64,000 nt of DNA from NCBI RefSeq assembly GCF_001514265.1, contig NZ_KQ948988.1, positions 317,395 to 381,394 on the forward strand, given 5' to 3'. Positions 27,845-36,960 of the stretch are shown piece after piece (position 1 is the first letter of the stretch; each line of letters begins with the position of its first letter). Below the pieces are notes generated by a model that did no database searches, was not told the DNA's origin, and worked only from the letters and a program-made list of their open reading frames with translations. Source of the DNA: Streptomyces resistomycificus (lineage in GTDB: Bacteria > Actinomycetota > Actinomycetes > Streptomycetales > Streptomycetaceae). Both the position numbers and the translations under genes were made by a program.

Positions 27845-28990
27845 ATGCCTGACACCGATGCCGTGGACGCCGAAGTCGCCGACGCCGAGGGTGTGCCCGA
27901 GGAAGCCCGGCAGGTGCTCGGCCCCTTCACCGGGCCGGTCTTCCTGGCCTCCCTCACCCACAACGCGAAGAACGGCGTCACCGGCGGCGTCTGGAACGTC
28001 AGCGCCGGTGACCGCTCGGCGGTCCTGAAGGTCCTCACCCGCTCCAAGGAGGCCACCGGACGCTGGGCGGCCTCGGACGATCCCCGGCACTGGAACTACT
28101 GGCGGCGCGAGGCGGACGTCTACACGTCCGGCCTCGCGCAGGCCTGGGAGCGGAACGGCATCCGCGCACCCCGGCTGCTGGCCCGCGTCGAACGGGCCGA
28201 CGGCGACATCGCGCTGTGGCTGGAGCGGGTACCGGGCCGACCGGCCACCCGCTGGAAGCCCGCCCGGCACATCGAACACGCCCGCCGCCTGGGCGCCGCC
28301 CAGGGAGCCGTCGGCGAGGTCGACGACCAGCCGTGGCTCTCGTACCGCTTCCTGCGCCAGTACGTTGGCGGCAACACCCTCGGCCAGGAACTCCTCGACG
28401 ACGACGAGGCCTGGCAACAGCCCCTGGTCCGCGACCACTTCCCCGAGGGCCTGCGCCGTGACATGGTCCGGCTGCACCACGACCGCGAATGGTTCCTGGA
28501 CGTCTCGGAATCCCTGCCGCGCGCCTTCAGCCACCTCGACCTGTGGCCCGCCAACACCTGCGCCGACGGCTCCCACAGCGTCGTGTTCGACTGGGCCTTC
28601 GCCGGCGACGGAGCCCTCGGGGAGGACCTCGGAAACTACCTCCCCGACACCGTCTTCGACCTGTTCGTCCCGGCGGTCCGCCTCCCCACGTACGCGGCGA
28701 GGGCCTACGACGCCTACCTGCACGGCCTGCGCGAAAGCAGCTGGAGGGGCGACGAGAACCTCGTACGTCTCGCGGTCTGCGCCTCGGCTGTCAAGTACGA
28801 CTGGCTCACCGCCCTCATGCTGGCCCGCGCGGGCGAGGAACAGGTGGACTACGGCGGCGACCGGGCCGTGGACGCCGAAACCCGTTATCGGGAGCGAGGC
28901 CTGACCCTCGCGTTCCTCGCGGAGTGGGCGAGGGAGGCCCGAGTGCTGGCGCCCAGGCTGGGCTTCTCGGAGGCCCCGAGCGGACGTTGA
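27845..28990 (+). CDS. Phosphotransferase with aminoglycoside-kinase (APH) fold
   Basis: 381 aa. The N-lobe nucleotide region GVWNVSAGDRSAVLKVL and the catalytic loop SHLDLWPANTC (consensus HxDxxxxN) followed by VVFDW (the metal-binding Asp) are the APH hallmarks. The family covers drug-resistance kinases and small-molecule (choline, homoserine, sugar) kinases, so resistance is not implied. Its position 10 bp downstream of the APC transporter suggests it acts on the imported compound. No membrane helices. Confidence 0.88.
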   Translation: MPDTDAVDAEVADAEGVPEEARQVLGPFTGPVFLASLTHNAKNGVTGGVWNVSAGDRSAVLKVLTRSKEATGRWAASDDPRHWNYWRREADVYTSGLAQAWERNGIRAPRLLARVERADGDIALWLERVPGRPATRWKPARHIEHARRLGAAQGAVGEVDDQPWLSYRFLRQYVGGNTLGQELLDDDEAWQQPLVRDHFPEGLRRDMVRLHHDREWFLDVSESLPRAFSHLDLWPANTCADGSHSVVFDWAFAGDGALGEDLGNYLPDTVFDLFVPAVRLPTYAARAYDAYLHGLRESSWRGDENLVRLAVCASAVKYDWLTALMLARAGEEQVDYGGDRAVDAETRYRERGLTLAFLAEWAREARVLAPRLGFSEAPSGR

Positions 28991-29111
28991 GGAGAGGCGC
29001 CACCCGGCTGCGGGCCATCATGCCGCCGGGGCCGCACCGGTGGGCGCGGCGGCGTCCCGCACACGCGGGTAGGCGAACCCCTGGGCCCCAGCCACACACC
29101 GCCGGGCGCCG

Positions 29112-31211
29112 TCACCCGTGCGCCGCGTGCCGCCCGCCGCCGCGCCGTCCCCGACGCGTGCGCACCACCGTCGGCACGATCAGCCCGAGGAGCAGCCCGA
29201 CCGCGAGCACGTAGGGCCACCAACCGAGCCCCTCGGCCGCCGCGTTCGCGCCGCGCGTGTCCGCCGTCACCGGCCCGGCCGCCGGTGCGTCACCGCCGGA
29301 CGCGGACGGCGACGGACTCGCGGCGGCCGCGCGGAGCACGACGTCGTTGCCGTCACCGCCCCGGTAGCTGATCCGGTACGTCGTCTCGGCGAGCCTCACC
29401 TTCGCGCCCTCCTCGAGGCCGGTGAAGGAACCGCTCGTCTTCGCTCGCCCCCTGTGGTCGAGCACAGTGATCTTTCGGGCGGGGCTCGACCCGGCGGCCG
29501 AGAGGTCGAGCCCGCCGGCCAGCCGCACCGACCCCGTCACCTTCAACGGCCGCTTCCGCAGCACCAGTTCGCCCTTCGCACGCTGCGTGTAGTCGCCGAG
29601 GACGGTGAGGCCCGCGGCGACCACGCCCTCGTTCGTCACGGCCCCCTTCACCGTGCCCGTGCCGGTCAGCGTGGTCGCCACCCGCAGCCCGGACGCCGAG
29701 GCGTCCAGCCGCGCCCCCGCCCCGGACAGCCGGATCACCTTGCTGTGTACGAGAGTCGCTCCCGACCGCAGAGCCAGCGTGCCCTTCTTGACGGTCGTCG
29801 CCCCGGTGTACGTCACCGCGGCGCCCGTCAGTGTCGTGGTGGCCGCGCCGGACTGCACGAACGAACCGCCCCCGCTCAGGTGCGCCAGCGAGATCGCGGT
29901 CCTCGCGTTGTTCACCACGAGCGTCCCGTCGTTCACCACCCGTCGGCGCTCGGTGCCCGTCAGCAGGGAACCGTCCCGCTGCCCGGAGCCCAGCCGCAGC
30001 ACGGCCCCCTTCTGCACGGTCGTGGAACCGTCGTAGTACTGCTTCGCGGCGAAGGTGACGTCGTTGCCGCGCGTGCCCGCGATGACGATGTCCCCCGCGC
30101 CGGGCGCGGAGAGGGTGTCGTGGAACCGGCCGCCGCCGATGGGGGCGCCCAGTGTCACGGGGCCGTTGTAGTCGAAGGTGAGGAGCGAACGCGACCGGGC
30201 GGCCAGCAGGTTGATGTAGACCGTCTCGGCGGTGCCCGGCATGAAGATCTTGTTCGTGGTCCCGTCACCCCACCGGACGTTCGCCCCCTTGATGTTGGTG
30301 CCGCGCTTGTTGACGTTCTTGCGCGCGGGCGTCCAGTTCAGGGCTGGGTCGCTGAGCGAGGGGTCGGTGTCGCCGCCCCGGTCCGACCAGCTGTACTGGC
30401 CCGTGAGGACGACCTCGCTGCCCGGACGTGACTGGACGTTGATGTCGCTGCCGTACTCGCGCTGGTAGAAGTCCATGCCCATGGTGACGGTCTGGCCCAG
30501 CGGGGTGTCCACGGTCCAGGTGCCCTGGTTGAGGACCTTGCGCACGTTCGGCAGCGAGGTCGCGTACTCCGGCCGTCCGGCGTTGACCTGTGTGCCGTTG
30601 TCGATCACCCCGGAGAAGGAGTGGGTGCCCGACAGGTCCCAGGTGCCCCAGAGGAACCTCGGCTGCGTGATCAGCCCGGAGCCGCTGATGGTGCCCAGGT
30701 TGTAGGCGCTCTTCAGGGACAGCCGCAGGGTGCCGTCGACGCGGATGTTGTCCTGGTTGAGCCGGAACGCCGGGGTGCCGTAGGGGAAGTGGCCGATCAG
30801 TCCGGTCGTGCCGCCGTCGCCGTACTGCAGCGTCGCGCCGCGCTGGACGGTGATCGCGGGCGGGTCGGCGTCGGCGGTGGTGACGTAGGGGTGGTTGCCG
30901 CCTCGCGTGGACACCCTCTGCCGTTGCCGGGACTTCGGCAGCGTGAAGTCGCTGTCCTTGGTCAGGACCAGCGTCCCGCCGCCGCGCACGGTGAGCGTGC
31001 CCACGCCGCGGAACACCCCGTCGTACGTCGTCGTCCCCGACGGCACGGTGACGACCGTGTCGCCGGTGAGTGTCACGTCGCGGTCGGCGAGCACGTCGGC
31101 GGTGACGTCACGGGGGCCGGCGGCCGCGGCCGGGGGCGCGGTCGCGAGGAGGGCGGCGACCGCCGCGAGGGCGCCGACGGCCGCTGCTGTCTTGCTGGTT
31201 TGGCTGCGCAC
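29112..31211 (-). CDS. Secreted, membrane-anchored protein with autotransporter-associated beta-strand repeats
   Basis: 699 aa, GTG start. Signal peptide (VGALAAVAALLATAPPAAAA, cut near residue 32). The body is rich in short beta-strands ending in Gly/Asn turns, e.g. TLVVNN, GATTVKKGTLALRSGATLVHS and GTGTVKGAVTNEGVV; these resemble the TIGR02601-type repeats of bacterial autotransporters. Here there is no outer-membrane barrel: after a PSPSASGG linker the C-terminus ends in one helix (WWPYVLAVGLLLGLIVPTVV) and a basic tail, so it is displayed from the cytoplasmic membrane of a monoderm. Function unknown, perhaps polysaccharide binding or cleavage. A class A operator stands 50 bp upstream. Confidence 0.8.
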   Translation of the reverse strand: MRSQTSKTAAAVGALAAVAALLATAPPAAAAGPRDVTADVLADRDVTLTGDTVVTVPSGTTTYDGVFRGVGTLTVRGGGTLVLTKDSDFTLPKSRQRQRVSTRGGNHPYVTTADADPPAITVQRGATLQYGDGGTTGLIGHFPYGTPAFRLNQDNIRVDGTLRLSLKSAYNLGTISGSGLITQPRFLWGTWDLSGTHSFSGVIDNGTQVNAGRPEYATSLPNVRKVLNQGTWTVDTPLGQTVTMGMDFYQREYGSDINVQSRPGSEVVLTGQYSWSDRGGDTDPSLSDPALNWTPARKNVNKRGTNIKGANVRWGDGTTNKIFMPGTAETVYINLLAARSRSLLTFDYNGPVTLGAPIGGGRFHDTLSAPGAGDIVIAGTRGNDVTFAAKQYYDGSTTVQKGAVLRLGSGQRDGSLLTGTERRRVVNDGTLVVNNARTAISLAHLSGGGSFVQSGAATTTLTGAAVTYTGATTVKKGTLALRSGATLVHSKVIRLSGAGARLDASASGLRVATTLTGTGTVKGAVTNEGVVAAGLTVLGDYTQRAKGELVLRKRPLKVTGSVRLAGGLDLSAAGSSPARKITVLDHRGRAKTSGSFTGLEEGAKVRLAETTYRISYRGGDGNDVVLRAAAASPSPSASGGDAPAAGPVTADTRGANAAAEGLGWWPYVLAVGLLLGLIVPTVVRTRRGRRGGGRHAAHG

Positions 31212-31260
31212 ACAGGGGAGACGGACCGGGGCGGCGGCCGATAACAGAAAATCCGCTCAC

Positions 31261-31274
31261 AGAAAGCGCCTTCT
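31261..31274. promoter_or_regulatory. LacI-type operator, class A (AGAAAGCGCCTTCT)
   Basis: 13 of 14 matches to AGAAAGCGCTTTCT, in the divergent region between the beta-strand-repeat gene (50 bp) and the GH43 arabinofuranosidase gene (128 bp). Confidence 0.65.
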
Positions 31275-31401
31275 TTCATCACGTCCAACCCGTTGACCTC
31301 CGGGTTGCCCACCCTTACCTTTTCGGCGTTTGGAATAACGACAGATGTTCTCAATATCGAACATCGCTCTCAGGTCCCCCCGCCCCCGAGAGGCAGTCCG
31401 C

Positions 31402-32490
31402 ATGAGCCGCGACAACGACCTGCCCGAAGACCCCCACCGCAGACTGCTGCTGAAGGGCGCCCTGGCCGCGGGCGCCCTGGCGGCGGCCGGTCCCGGGGTC
31501 GCCCACGCAGCCCCGCCGCCGAAAGCGCCGCCGTACGTGAACCCGCTCGTCCGCAACCGCGCCGACCCGCACATCCACCGGCACGCCGACGGCCACTACT
31601 ACTTCACGGCCACCGCCCCCGAGTACGACCGGATCATCCTGCGCCGCTCCCGCACCCTGAACGGTCTGTCGACCGCCGCCGAGTCCGTCATCTGGACCAA
31701 GCACGCCACCGGGAACATGGGCGCCCACATCTGGGCGCCGGAGATCCACCGCATCGGCGGCAAGTGGTACATCTACTTCGCGGCGGCGCCCGCGGAGAGC
31801 GTGTGGGACATCCGCATCTGGGTGCTGGAGAACGCCCACCGCGACCCCTTCAAGGGAACCTGGACCGAGCGCGGCCAGCTGCGGACCGCCTGGGAGACCT
31901 TCTCCCTGGACGCCACCACCTTCACCCACCGGGGCACCCGCTACCTCGCCTGGGCCCAGCACGAACCCGGTATGGCCAACAACACCGCCCTGTGGCTGTC
32001 CAGGATGGCGAACCCCTGGACGCTGACCGGCCCCCAGATACGGCTGTCGACACCGGAGTACGACTGGGAGTGCGTCGGCTACAAGGTCAACGAGGGCCCG
32101 TCGGTCATCGCCCGGCACGGCCGCCTCTTCATGACGTACTCCGCCAGCGCCACCGACTTCAACTACTGCATGGGTCTGCTCACCGCCGACGCGGACAGCG
32201 ACCTGATGAACCCGGCGAGCTGGGCCAAGTCCCCGACCCCGGTGTTCACCAGCAACGACACCACCCGGCAGTACGGCCCGGGCCACAACTCGTTCACGGT
32301 CGCCGAGGACGGTCGCACCGACGTCCTCGTCTACCACGCCCGGCAGTACAAGGAGATCGTCGGCGACCCGCTGAACGACCCCAACCGCCACACCCGCGTC
32401 CAGAAGCTCGGCTGGAACGCGGACGGCACCCCGAACTTCGGCGTCCCCGTGGCCGACACGGCCGCCGCCACCGTCAAGGAGAGTGCGTGA
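31402..32490 (+). CDS. Secreted GH43 arabinofuranosidase
   Basis: 362 aa from the ATG at MSRDNDLPEDP (GAGAGG upstream); earlier in-frame ATGs give an implausible leader. Tat-type signal HRRLLLKGALAAG with AHA-AP cleavage near residue 37. GH43 propeller: base Asp55 in RADPHIHRHADGHYYF, and IWAPEIHRIGGKWYIYF and NEGPSVIARHGRLFMTY for the second Asp/Glu and acid Glu strands. It resembles exo-1,5-alpha-L-arabinofuranosidases. No carbohydrate-binding module is present. It would trim arabinan or arabinogalactan side chains outside the cell. The next gene starts one base after its stop codon. Confidence 0.9.
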   Translation: MSRDNDLPEDPHRRLLLKGALAAGALAAAGPGVAHAAPPPKAPPYVNPLVRNRADPHIHRHADGHYYFTATAPEYDRIILRRSRTLNGLSTAAESVIWTKHATGNMGAHIWAPEIHRIGGKWYIYFAAAPAESVWDIRIWVLENAHRDPFKGTWTERGQLRTAWETFSLDATTFTHRGTRYLAWAQHEPGMANNTALWLSRMANPWTLTGPQIRLSTPEYDWECVGYKVNEGPSVIARHGRLFMTYSASATDFNYCMGLLTADADSDLMNPASWAKSPTPVFTSNDTTRQYGPGHNSFTVAEDGRTDVLVYHARQYKEIVGDPLNDPNRHTRVQKLGWNADGTPNFGVPVADTAAATVKESA

Positions 32491-32491
32491 C

Positions 32492-33904
32492 ATGAGACGT
32501 GCCTACGCCGCTTTGCTCGCCCTCTGCCTGGCGCTGCTCGGCGCCCTGGCCACCGCGGGACCGGCCCAGGCCGCCCCGCAGACGGTCACCACCGGCACGC
32601 AGTTCACCGACACCTCGGGCAACCCCGTGCACGCCCACGGCGGCGGGGTCCTCAAGGTCGGGAACTACTACTACTGGTTCGGCGAGAACCGCAACGCCGA
32701 CAACACCTTCCGGTACGTGAGCGCCTACCGCTCCACCGACCTGAAGAACTGGGAGTTCCGCAACCACGTCCTGACCGAGGCCAGCGACCCCGAGCTGGCG
32801 ACCGCCAACATCGAGCGGCCGAAGGTCATGTACAACGCCTCCACCGGCAAGTTCGTGATGTGGATGCACAAGGAGAACGGCACCGACTACAGCGAGGCCC
32901 GCGCGGCGGTCGCCGTCTCCGACACGGTCGACGGCAACTACTCCTGGCGGGGCAGCTTCCGTCCGCTCGGCCAGCACATGTCCCGTGACATCACGGTCTT
33001 CGTCGACACCGACGGCGCCGGCTACATGGTCTCCGCCGCCCGCGAGAACTACGACCTTCAGATCTACCGGCTCACCGCCGACTACACCGGCATCGCGAGC
33101 CTGGTCGCCGACCCCTGGCACGGCGGCCACCGCGAGGCCCCGGCCCTGTTCAAGCGCAACGGCGTGTACTTCATGCTCACGTCCGGCGCGACCGGCTGGA
33201 ACCCCAACCAGCAGCAGTACGCCACCGCCACCTCCCTCGCCGGACCCTGGACGGCGATGACCAACGTCGGCGACTCCACGACGTACGGCTCGCAGACCGC
33301 CTTCGTCCTGCCCGTGCAGGGCAGTTCGGGCACCTCCTACCTCTACCTGGGCGACCGCTGGGGCAACTCCTTCGGCGGGACCGTCAACGACTCCCGGTAC
33401 GTGTGGCTGCCGCTGACCTTCCCGAGCTCGACCTCGATGTCCATGTCCTGGACTCCGGAGGTCACCGTCGACACCGCCGCCGGCACCGTCAGCGGCACCA
33501 GCGCCACGTACAACACGCTGATCGCCCGGCACAGCTCCAGGTGCGCGGACGTGACCAGCCAGTCGCTGTGGCAGGGCGCCCAGATCAAGCAGTACGACTG
33601 CAACGGCGGCAACAACCAGAAGTACTGGTTCAAGTCCGTCGGCGGCGGCTACTTCCAGCTGATGGTCAGGAACAGCTCCCTGTGCGTGCAGGAGAACGCG
33701 AACACGGTCAGCCAGGAGAACTGCAACGCCTCCTCGACCGCTCAGCAGTGGTCGGTGACCACCACCGGCTCCTACGTGAACATCAAGTCCCGCGCGACCG
33801 GTGAGTGCCTGGACGTGAACGGCGCGTCCACCGCCAACGCCGCCTCGGTGATCACGTACACCTGCAACGGGGCGACCAACCAGCAGTGGACGCGCGGCAC
33901 CTGA
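32492..33904 (+). CDS. Secreted GH43 (subfamily 24-like) exo-beta-1,3-galactanase with CBM13
   Basis: 470 aa, ATG preceded by AAGGAGA. Signal peptide cut at AQA-AP near residue 27. The catalytic half matches galactan-1,3-galactosidases: HGGGVLKVGNYYYWFGENRN, IERPKVMYN (acid Glu region), DPWHGGHREAPALFKRNGVYF and YGSQTAFVLP. In the subgroup characterised in fungi the base is a Gln instead of Asp; the Gln of SQTAFV may be its counterpart. From residue ~350 a ricin-type trefoil (CBM13) carries QW-type repeats. It releases galactose from the 1,3-galactan backbone of arabinogalactan. Coupled to the arabinofuranosidase gene. Confidence 0.88.
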   Translation: MRRAYAALLALCLALLGALATAGPAQAAPQTVTTGTQFTDTSGNPVHAHGGGVLKVGNYYYWFGENRNADNTFRYVSAYRSTDLKNWEFRNHVLTEASDPELATANIERPKVMYNASTGKFVMWMHKENGTDYSEARAAVAVSDTVDGNYSWRGSFRPLGQHMSRDITVFVDTDGAGYMVSAARENYDLQIYRLTADYTGIASLVADPWHGGHREAPALFKRNGVYFMLTSGATGWNPNQQQYATATSLAGPWTAMTNVGDSTTYGSQTAFVLPVQGSSGTSYLYLGDRWGNSFGGTVNDSRYVWLPLTFPSSTSMSMSWTPEVTVDTAAGTVSGTSATYNTLIARHSSRCADVTSQSLWQGAQIKQYDCNGGNNQKYWFKSVGGGYFQLMVRNSSLCVQENANTVSQENCNASSTAQQWSVTTTGSYVNIKSRATGECLDVNGASTANAASVITYTCNGATNQQWTRGT

Positions 33905-33911
33905 CGTCTCC

Positions 33912-35588
33912 TCAGCTCAGCAGGTCGATCGCGTCGATCGACGTGCCCGCGCTGAGGTAGGAGGTCGACCCCGACCCGCTCACCACGTTGATCTTCAGCA
34001 CGTTGTACTGGCCGGTGTCCGTGAGCCAGGCGCTCGCCGGCACGCTGTAGGTGAAGGTGTGGTTGTTCCCCCGGTAGGACCCGTTGGTCAGTGACCGGGT
34101 GTTCGGCTGGGTGGGCGGGGAGGGGATGGCCGAGGTCCAGTTGTTGACGGCGACCTGCGGGCGGCCGTTGGCGTAGGCCGTCGTCACGCCGATGCGCAGG
34201 GTGTGCGCGGCGGCGGCCTGGGCGGCGGTCAGCTTGAAGTACACCAGCAGGCCGCTGTTGACGTCCTTCCAGAGGTAGCAGGGGAACGCCGAGGTCTCGC
34301 TGCCGCTGCCGATCACCACATTGCCGGTCCAGGCGGCGGCCCGGACGTCGGACGGGTGCGCGTACGTCATCAGGTCTGCGTTCTTGAAGCCGCCCGGCGT
34401 GCCGTTCCAGTCGTTGATCCGCCAGATGGCGCTCGCGTTGGACGGGTCGTTCGTGGACGCGATCGCGATCGAGTTGAGCGTGGTGGTGCCCCCGGCCGTG
34501 ACCGACACCGACGTGGTGTGAACGGCGAGTTCGCCCTTGAACACCGTGAGCGTGTAAGTCCCCGGGAGGACGCCCCCGATGGAGAAGTAGCCGTCGGAGG
34601 CGCGGGCCGAACCCCAGTACTGGGCCGCCGAGTTGGCGATACCGACCGTGTAGGCGTGGGCCGTGTTCCGGCCGGTGATGCCGACGCCCGCGACCCGGCC
34701 CCGGCCGCTCGCGCCCACGTAACCGGGGATGCCCAGCGAGTCAGCCCAGGAGGTGGTCAGGGTGCCCGGGAACAGCGACGAGGAGGGGGCGCCGCCGTCG
34801 GTGAAGGCGATCACGTACGGGCCCTGGAGGCCGAAGCGCTGGTCCTCGGTCTGGTTCTGGCCGTAGTACAGGATCTCGTACAGGCCGCCGCCGTCCGCGC
34901 TCTGGTGGCGCAGCAGCGAGCGGTAGAAGGGGCCGCCGGAGGCCTTCTCGTGGTTGCTGCGGACCATCCACAGACCCACGCCGCCGGCGGACCAGCCGAC
35001 GTAGTCGTAGTCCATCACCCGCCGCTTCGAGTAGTGCTTGGAGCGGGTCTGGCCGTCGGACTTGGCGAACACGTCCGAGGCCTCGATGGTGCTGTTGGTG
35101 TACGTGTAGGAGTCGGGCTCGTCGTTGAGGAACAGGCCCTTCTTGACGCGCACGATGTAGCGGGTGGCGGAGACCGAGGTGTCCGCCTTGTTGGTCCACA
35201 GGTAGATGTTGTTCTCGCCGCTGCGGGCCGCGTAGTAGTGCCGGATCGTGCCGTACGCCACGGAGATCAGGATGGTCGAACCGGACTGGCGGATGCTCAC
35301 GGTGGAGGTGCCCAGGCCGGACTCGATGTGCGAGTTCATGCCGCCGTAGCCCTGGTACTCCACGCCCCGGTAGACCAGGGAGGTCAGGTCGCCGTTGGTC
35401 TTGCTGACCTTGAAGACCAGGCTGGCGCCGGTGTCGACGACGTAGTTCGACCCGTCGTCGCTGTAGCCGAAGGCCGCGGCGGAGGCGCTCTGCGCGAGCG
35501 GGCCGGCGAGAGCGGCGCTGCCGGCGGCGGCAGCGGTGCCGAGAACGAAGGTGCGGCGGCGGACCGGTCTGTTCACGGATCCGGACAT
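33912..35588 (-). CDS. Secreted rhamnogalacturonan lyase, PL4
   Basis: 558 aa; ATG with AAGGAGG 7 bases upstream. Tat signal RRRTFVLGTAAA, cleavage near residue 37 (ASA-AA). The N-terminal RhgB_N beta-sandwich carries SLVYRGVEYQGYGGMNSHIESGLG and the SKHYSKRRVMDYDYVGW block typical of PL4. The middle fn3-like module has SIGGVLPGTYTLTVFKGELAV; the C-terminal jelly roll begins at IWRINDWNGTPGGFKN. It cleaves the rhamnose-galacturonate backbone of pectin by beta-elimination. It converges with the CBM13 galactanase (7 bp between stop codons) and is divergent from the rhamnogalacturonan acetylesterase, with two palindromes between them. Confidence 0.92.
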   Translation of the reverse strand: MSGSVNRPVRRRTFVLGTAAAAGSAALAGPLAQSASAAAFGYSDDGSNYVVDTGASLVFKVSKTNGDLTSLVYRGVEYQGYGGMNSHIESGLGTSTVSIRQSGSTILISVAYGTIRHYYAARSGENNIYLWTNKADTSVSATRYIVRVKKGLFLNDEPDSYTYTNSTIEASDVFAKSDGQTRSKHYSKRRVMDYDYVGWSAGGVGLWMVRSNHEKASGGPFYRSLLRHQSADGGGLYEILYYGQNQTEDQRFGLQGPYVIAFTDGGAPSSSLFPGTLTTSWADSLGIPGYVGASGRGRVAGVGITGRNTAHAYTVGIANSAAQYWGSARASDGYFSIGGVLPGTYTLTVFKGELAVHTTSVSVTAGGTTTLNSIAIASTNDPSNASAIWRINDWNGTPGGFKNADLMTYAHPSDVRAAAWTGNVVIGSGSETSAFPCYLWKDVNSGLLVYFKLTAAQAAAAHTLRIGVTTAYANGRPQVAVNNWTSAIPSPPTQPNTRSLTNGSYRGNNHTFTYSVPASAWLTDTGQYNVLKINVVSGSGSTSYLSAGTSIDAIDLLS

Positions 35589-35668
35589 GGGGGTGCCTCC
35601 TTCGGGAGGTGTGGGGGTGCGGGTGTGGGGGCCTGCCCGGTTGGCAGAGTGACAGTTGAATCGATTTC

Positions 35669-35684
35669 GCGAAAGGGCTTTCGC
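35669..35684. promoter_or_regulatory. Palindrome GCGAAAG-GG-CTTTCGC upstream of PL4
   Basis: Perfect 7-bp arms with a two-base centre, 81-96 bp upstream of the PL4 start. It resembles the class A operator arms but with altered spacing, so it could be a second operator or a promoter element. Confidence 0.4.
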
Positions 35685-35725
35685 CGCTGCCGGGTTGGCG
35701 ATTGTGTGAAATCCATCCGGGGGCT

Positions 35726-35739
35726 AGAAAGCGCTTGCC
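35726..35739. promoter_or_regulatory. LacI-type operator, class A (AGAAAGCGCTTGCC)
   Basis: Contains AAGCGCTT, the perfect centre of the class A palindrome. Lies in the divergent region, 138 bp from the PL4 start and 64 bp from the acetylesterase start; likely controls both. Confidence 0.6.
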
Positions 35740-35802
35740 AGGAGCGGTACGGTCCACCGGCCAGGCTTAGTGATCCCGTCGCAGGACCGTCGGAGGAGCC
35801 GT

Positions 35803-36846
35803 ATGAGACGTTTCAACCTCGCCGTGCTGGCGGCGCTCACACTGAGCGCCGGCGCGATCGCCGCACCCGCCCAGGCGCACGGCGGCCACCGCCCCCTCGG
35901 CATCGAGAACTGCACCGCCACCACCTGCCACTTCGACGTCGCGCCCGGCACCTACGACGTGCGCGTCCTCCTCGGCGGCGACGCCCAGTCGAGCACCTCC
36001 GTCAGCGGTGAGACCCGGCGCTCCCTGCTCCCCGAGACGCCGGTCGCGGCCGGCGAGCGGGTCGCCCGCAGCTTCACCGTGAACGTCCGCACCCCCGAGG
36101 GCGAGCCGACCGGCCCCGCGGGCACCCCCGGACTGGACCTGGTCCTGGGCGGCTCGGCACCCGAACTCGCCGACATCCGGGTCACCCCGGCCCGTCACGC
36201 CCGCCAGATCTTCCTGGTCGGCGACTCCACGGTCTGCGACCAGCCCGGCGACCCGTACTCCGGCTGGGGCCAGCAGCTGCCCCGGTACCTGCGCAAGGGC
36301 GTCTCCGTCGCCAACTACGCCGACTCCGGGGAGAGTACGGTCACGTACCTGGGGAACCCGCAACTGTGGGCGACCGTCCAGCCGCAGATCCGCCGCGGTG
36401 ACCTGGTCCTGATCCAACTCGCGCACAACGACAAGACGACGGACGAGGCCACCTACCGGGCGAACCTGGAGAGCCTGGTGGCGGGTGTGCGGGAGAAGGG
36501 CGGCAGCCCGGTCCTCGTGACCCCGATCGTGCGCCGCTGGTTCAACTCCGACGGCACCCTGAACAACGGCACCGCGCTCCTGGTCAACGGCCTCGGCGTG
36601 AACCACCCCGAGGTCGTCCGCTCGGTCGCCGCCGCCCACGACGTGCCCCTGATCGACCTGACGGCGAAGACCAAGGCGGTCGTGGAGTCGCTCGGCGTCG
36701 AGGGCTCCAAGGCGCTGTACCTGTACAACGAGAAACGGGACAACACCCACACCTCCGCCCACGGCGCGACCGTGTACGCGGAACTGGTCCGCGACGAACT
36801 CGTCGCCCAGCATCTGGTGCCCAAGGGCCTGATGAGGGTGGGATAG
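35803..36846 (+). CDS. Secreted rhamnogalacturonan acetylesterase (SGNH hydrolase)
   Basis: 347 aa from an ATG with GGAGGAG upstream. Signal peptide cut at AQA-HG near residue 26. An N-terminal jelly-roll (FDVAPGTYDVRVLLGG...) precedes the SGNH domain: block I GDSTVCDQ (Ser142), Gly in SGESTV, Asn in AHND, and block V DNTHTSAHG (Asp313, His316). It removes acetyl groups from rhamnogalacturonan I so that PL4 can act, which fits its divergent partner. A strong hairpin follows the stop codon. Confidence 0.92.
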   Translation: MRRFNLAVLAALTLSAGAIAAPAQAHGGHRPLGIENCTATTCHFDVAPGTYDVRVLLGGDAQSSTSVSGETRRSLLPETPVAAGERVARSFTVNVRTPEGEPTGPAGTPGLDLVLGGSAPELADIRVTPARHARQIFLVGDSTVCDQPGDPYSGWGQQLPRYLRKGVSVANYADSGESTVTYLGNPQLWATVQPQIRRGDLVLIQLAHNDKTTDEATYRANLESLVAGVREKGGSPVLVTPIVRRWFNSDGTLNNGTALLVNGLGVNHPEVVRSVAAAHDVPLIDLTAKTKAVVESLGVEGSKALYLYNEKRDNTHTSAHGATVYAELVRDELVAQHLVPKGLMRVG

Positions 36847-36849
36847 ACC

Positions 36850-36885
36850 CCTGGGGCGCTCCGACCGGAACCGGGGCGCCCCAGG
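36850..36885 (+). terminator. Stem-loop after the acetylesterase gene
   Basis: A 10-bp perfect inverted repeat (CCTGGGGCGC / GCGCCCCAGG) with a 16-base loop begins 4 bp after the stop codon. It may end transcription between the acetylesterase and the DUF2264 gene. Confidence 0.6.
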
Positions 36886-36960
36886 CTCCGGCCGTCTCGG
36901 ACCTTCCGGCCGGCTTCCGCGTCCCCGCTGTTCCGAGCGACCCGAGCACGAAAGAGACCC

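Noticed and set aside
27845..28990. Antibiotic resistance gene and associated biosynthetic cluster
   Set aside because: The APH fold is also used by metabolic kinases and no antibiotic biosynthesis genes are near.
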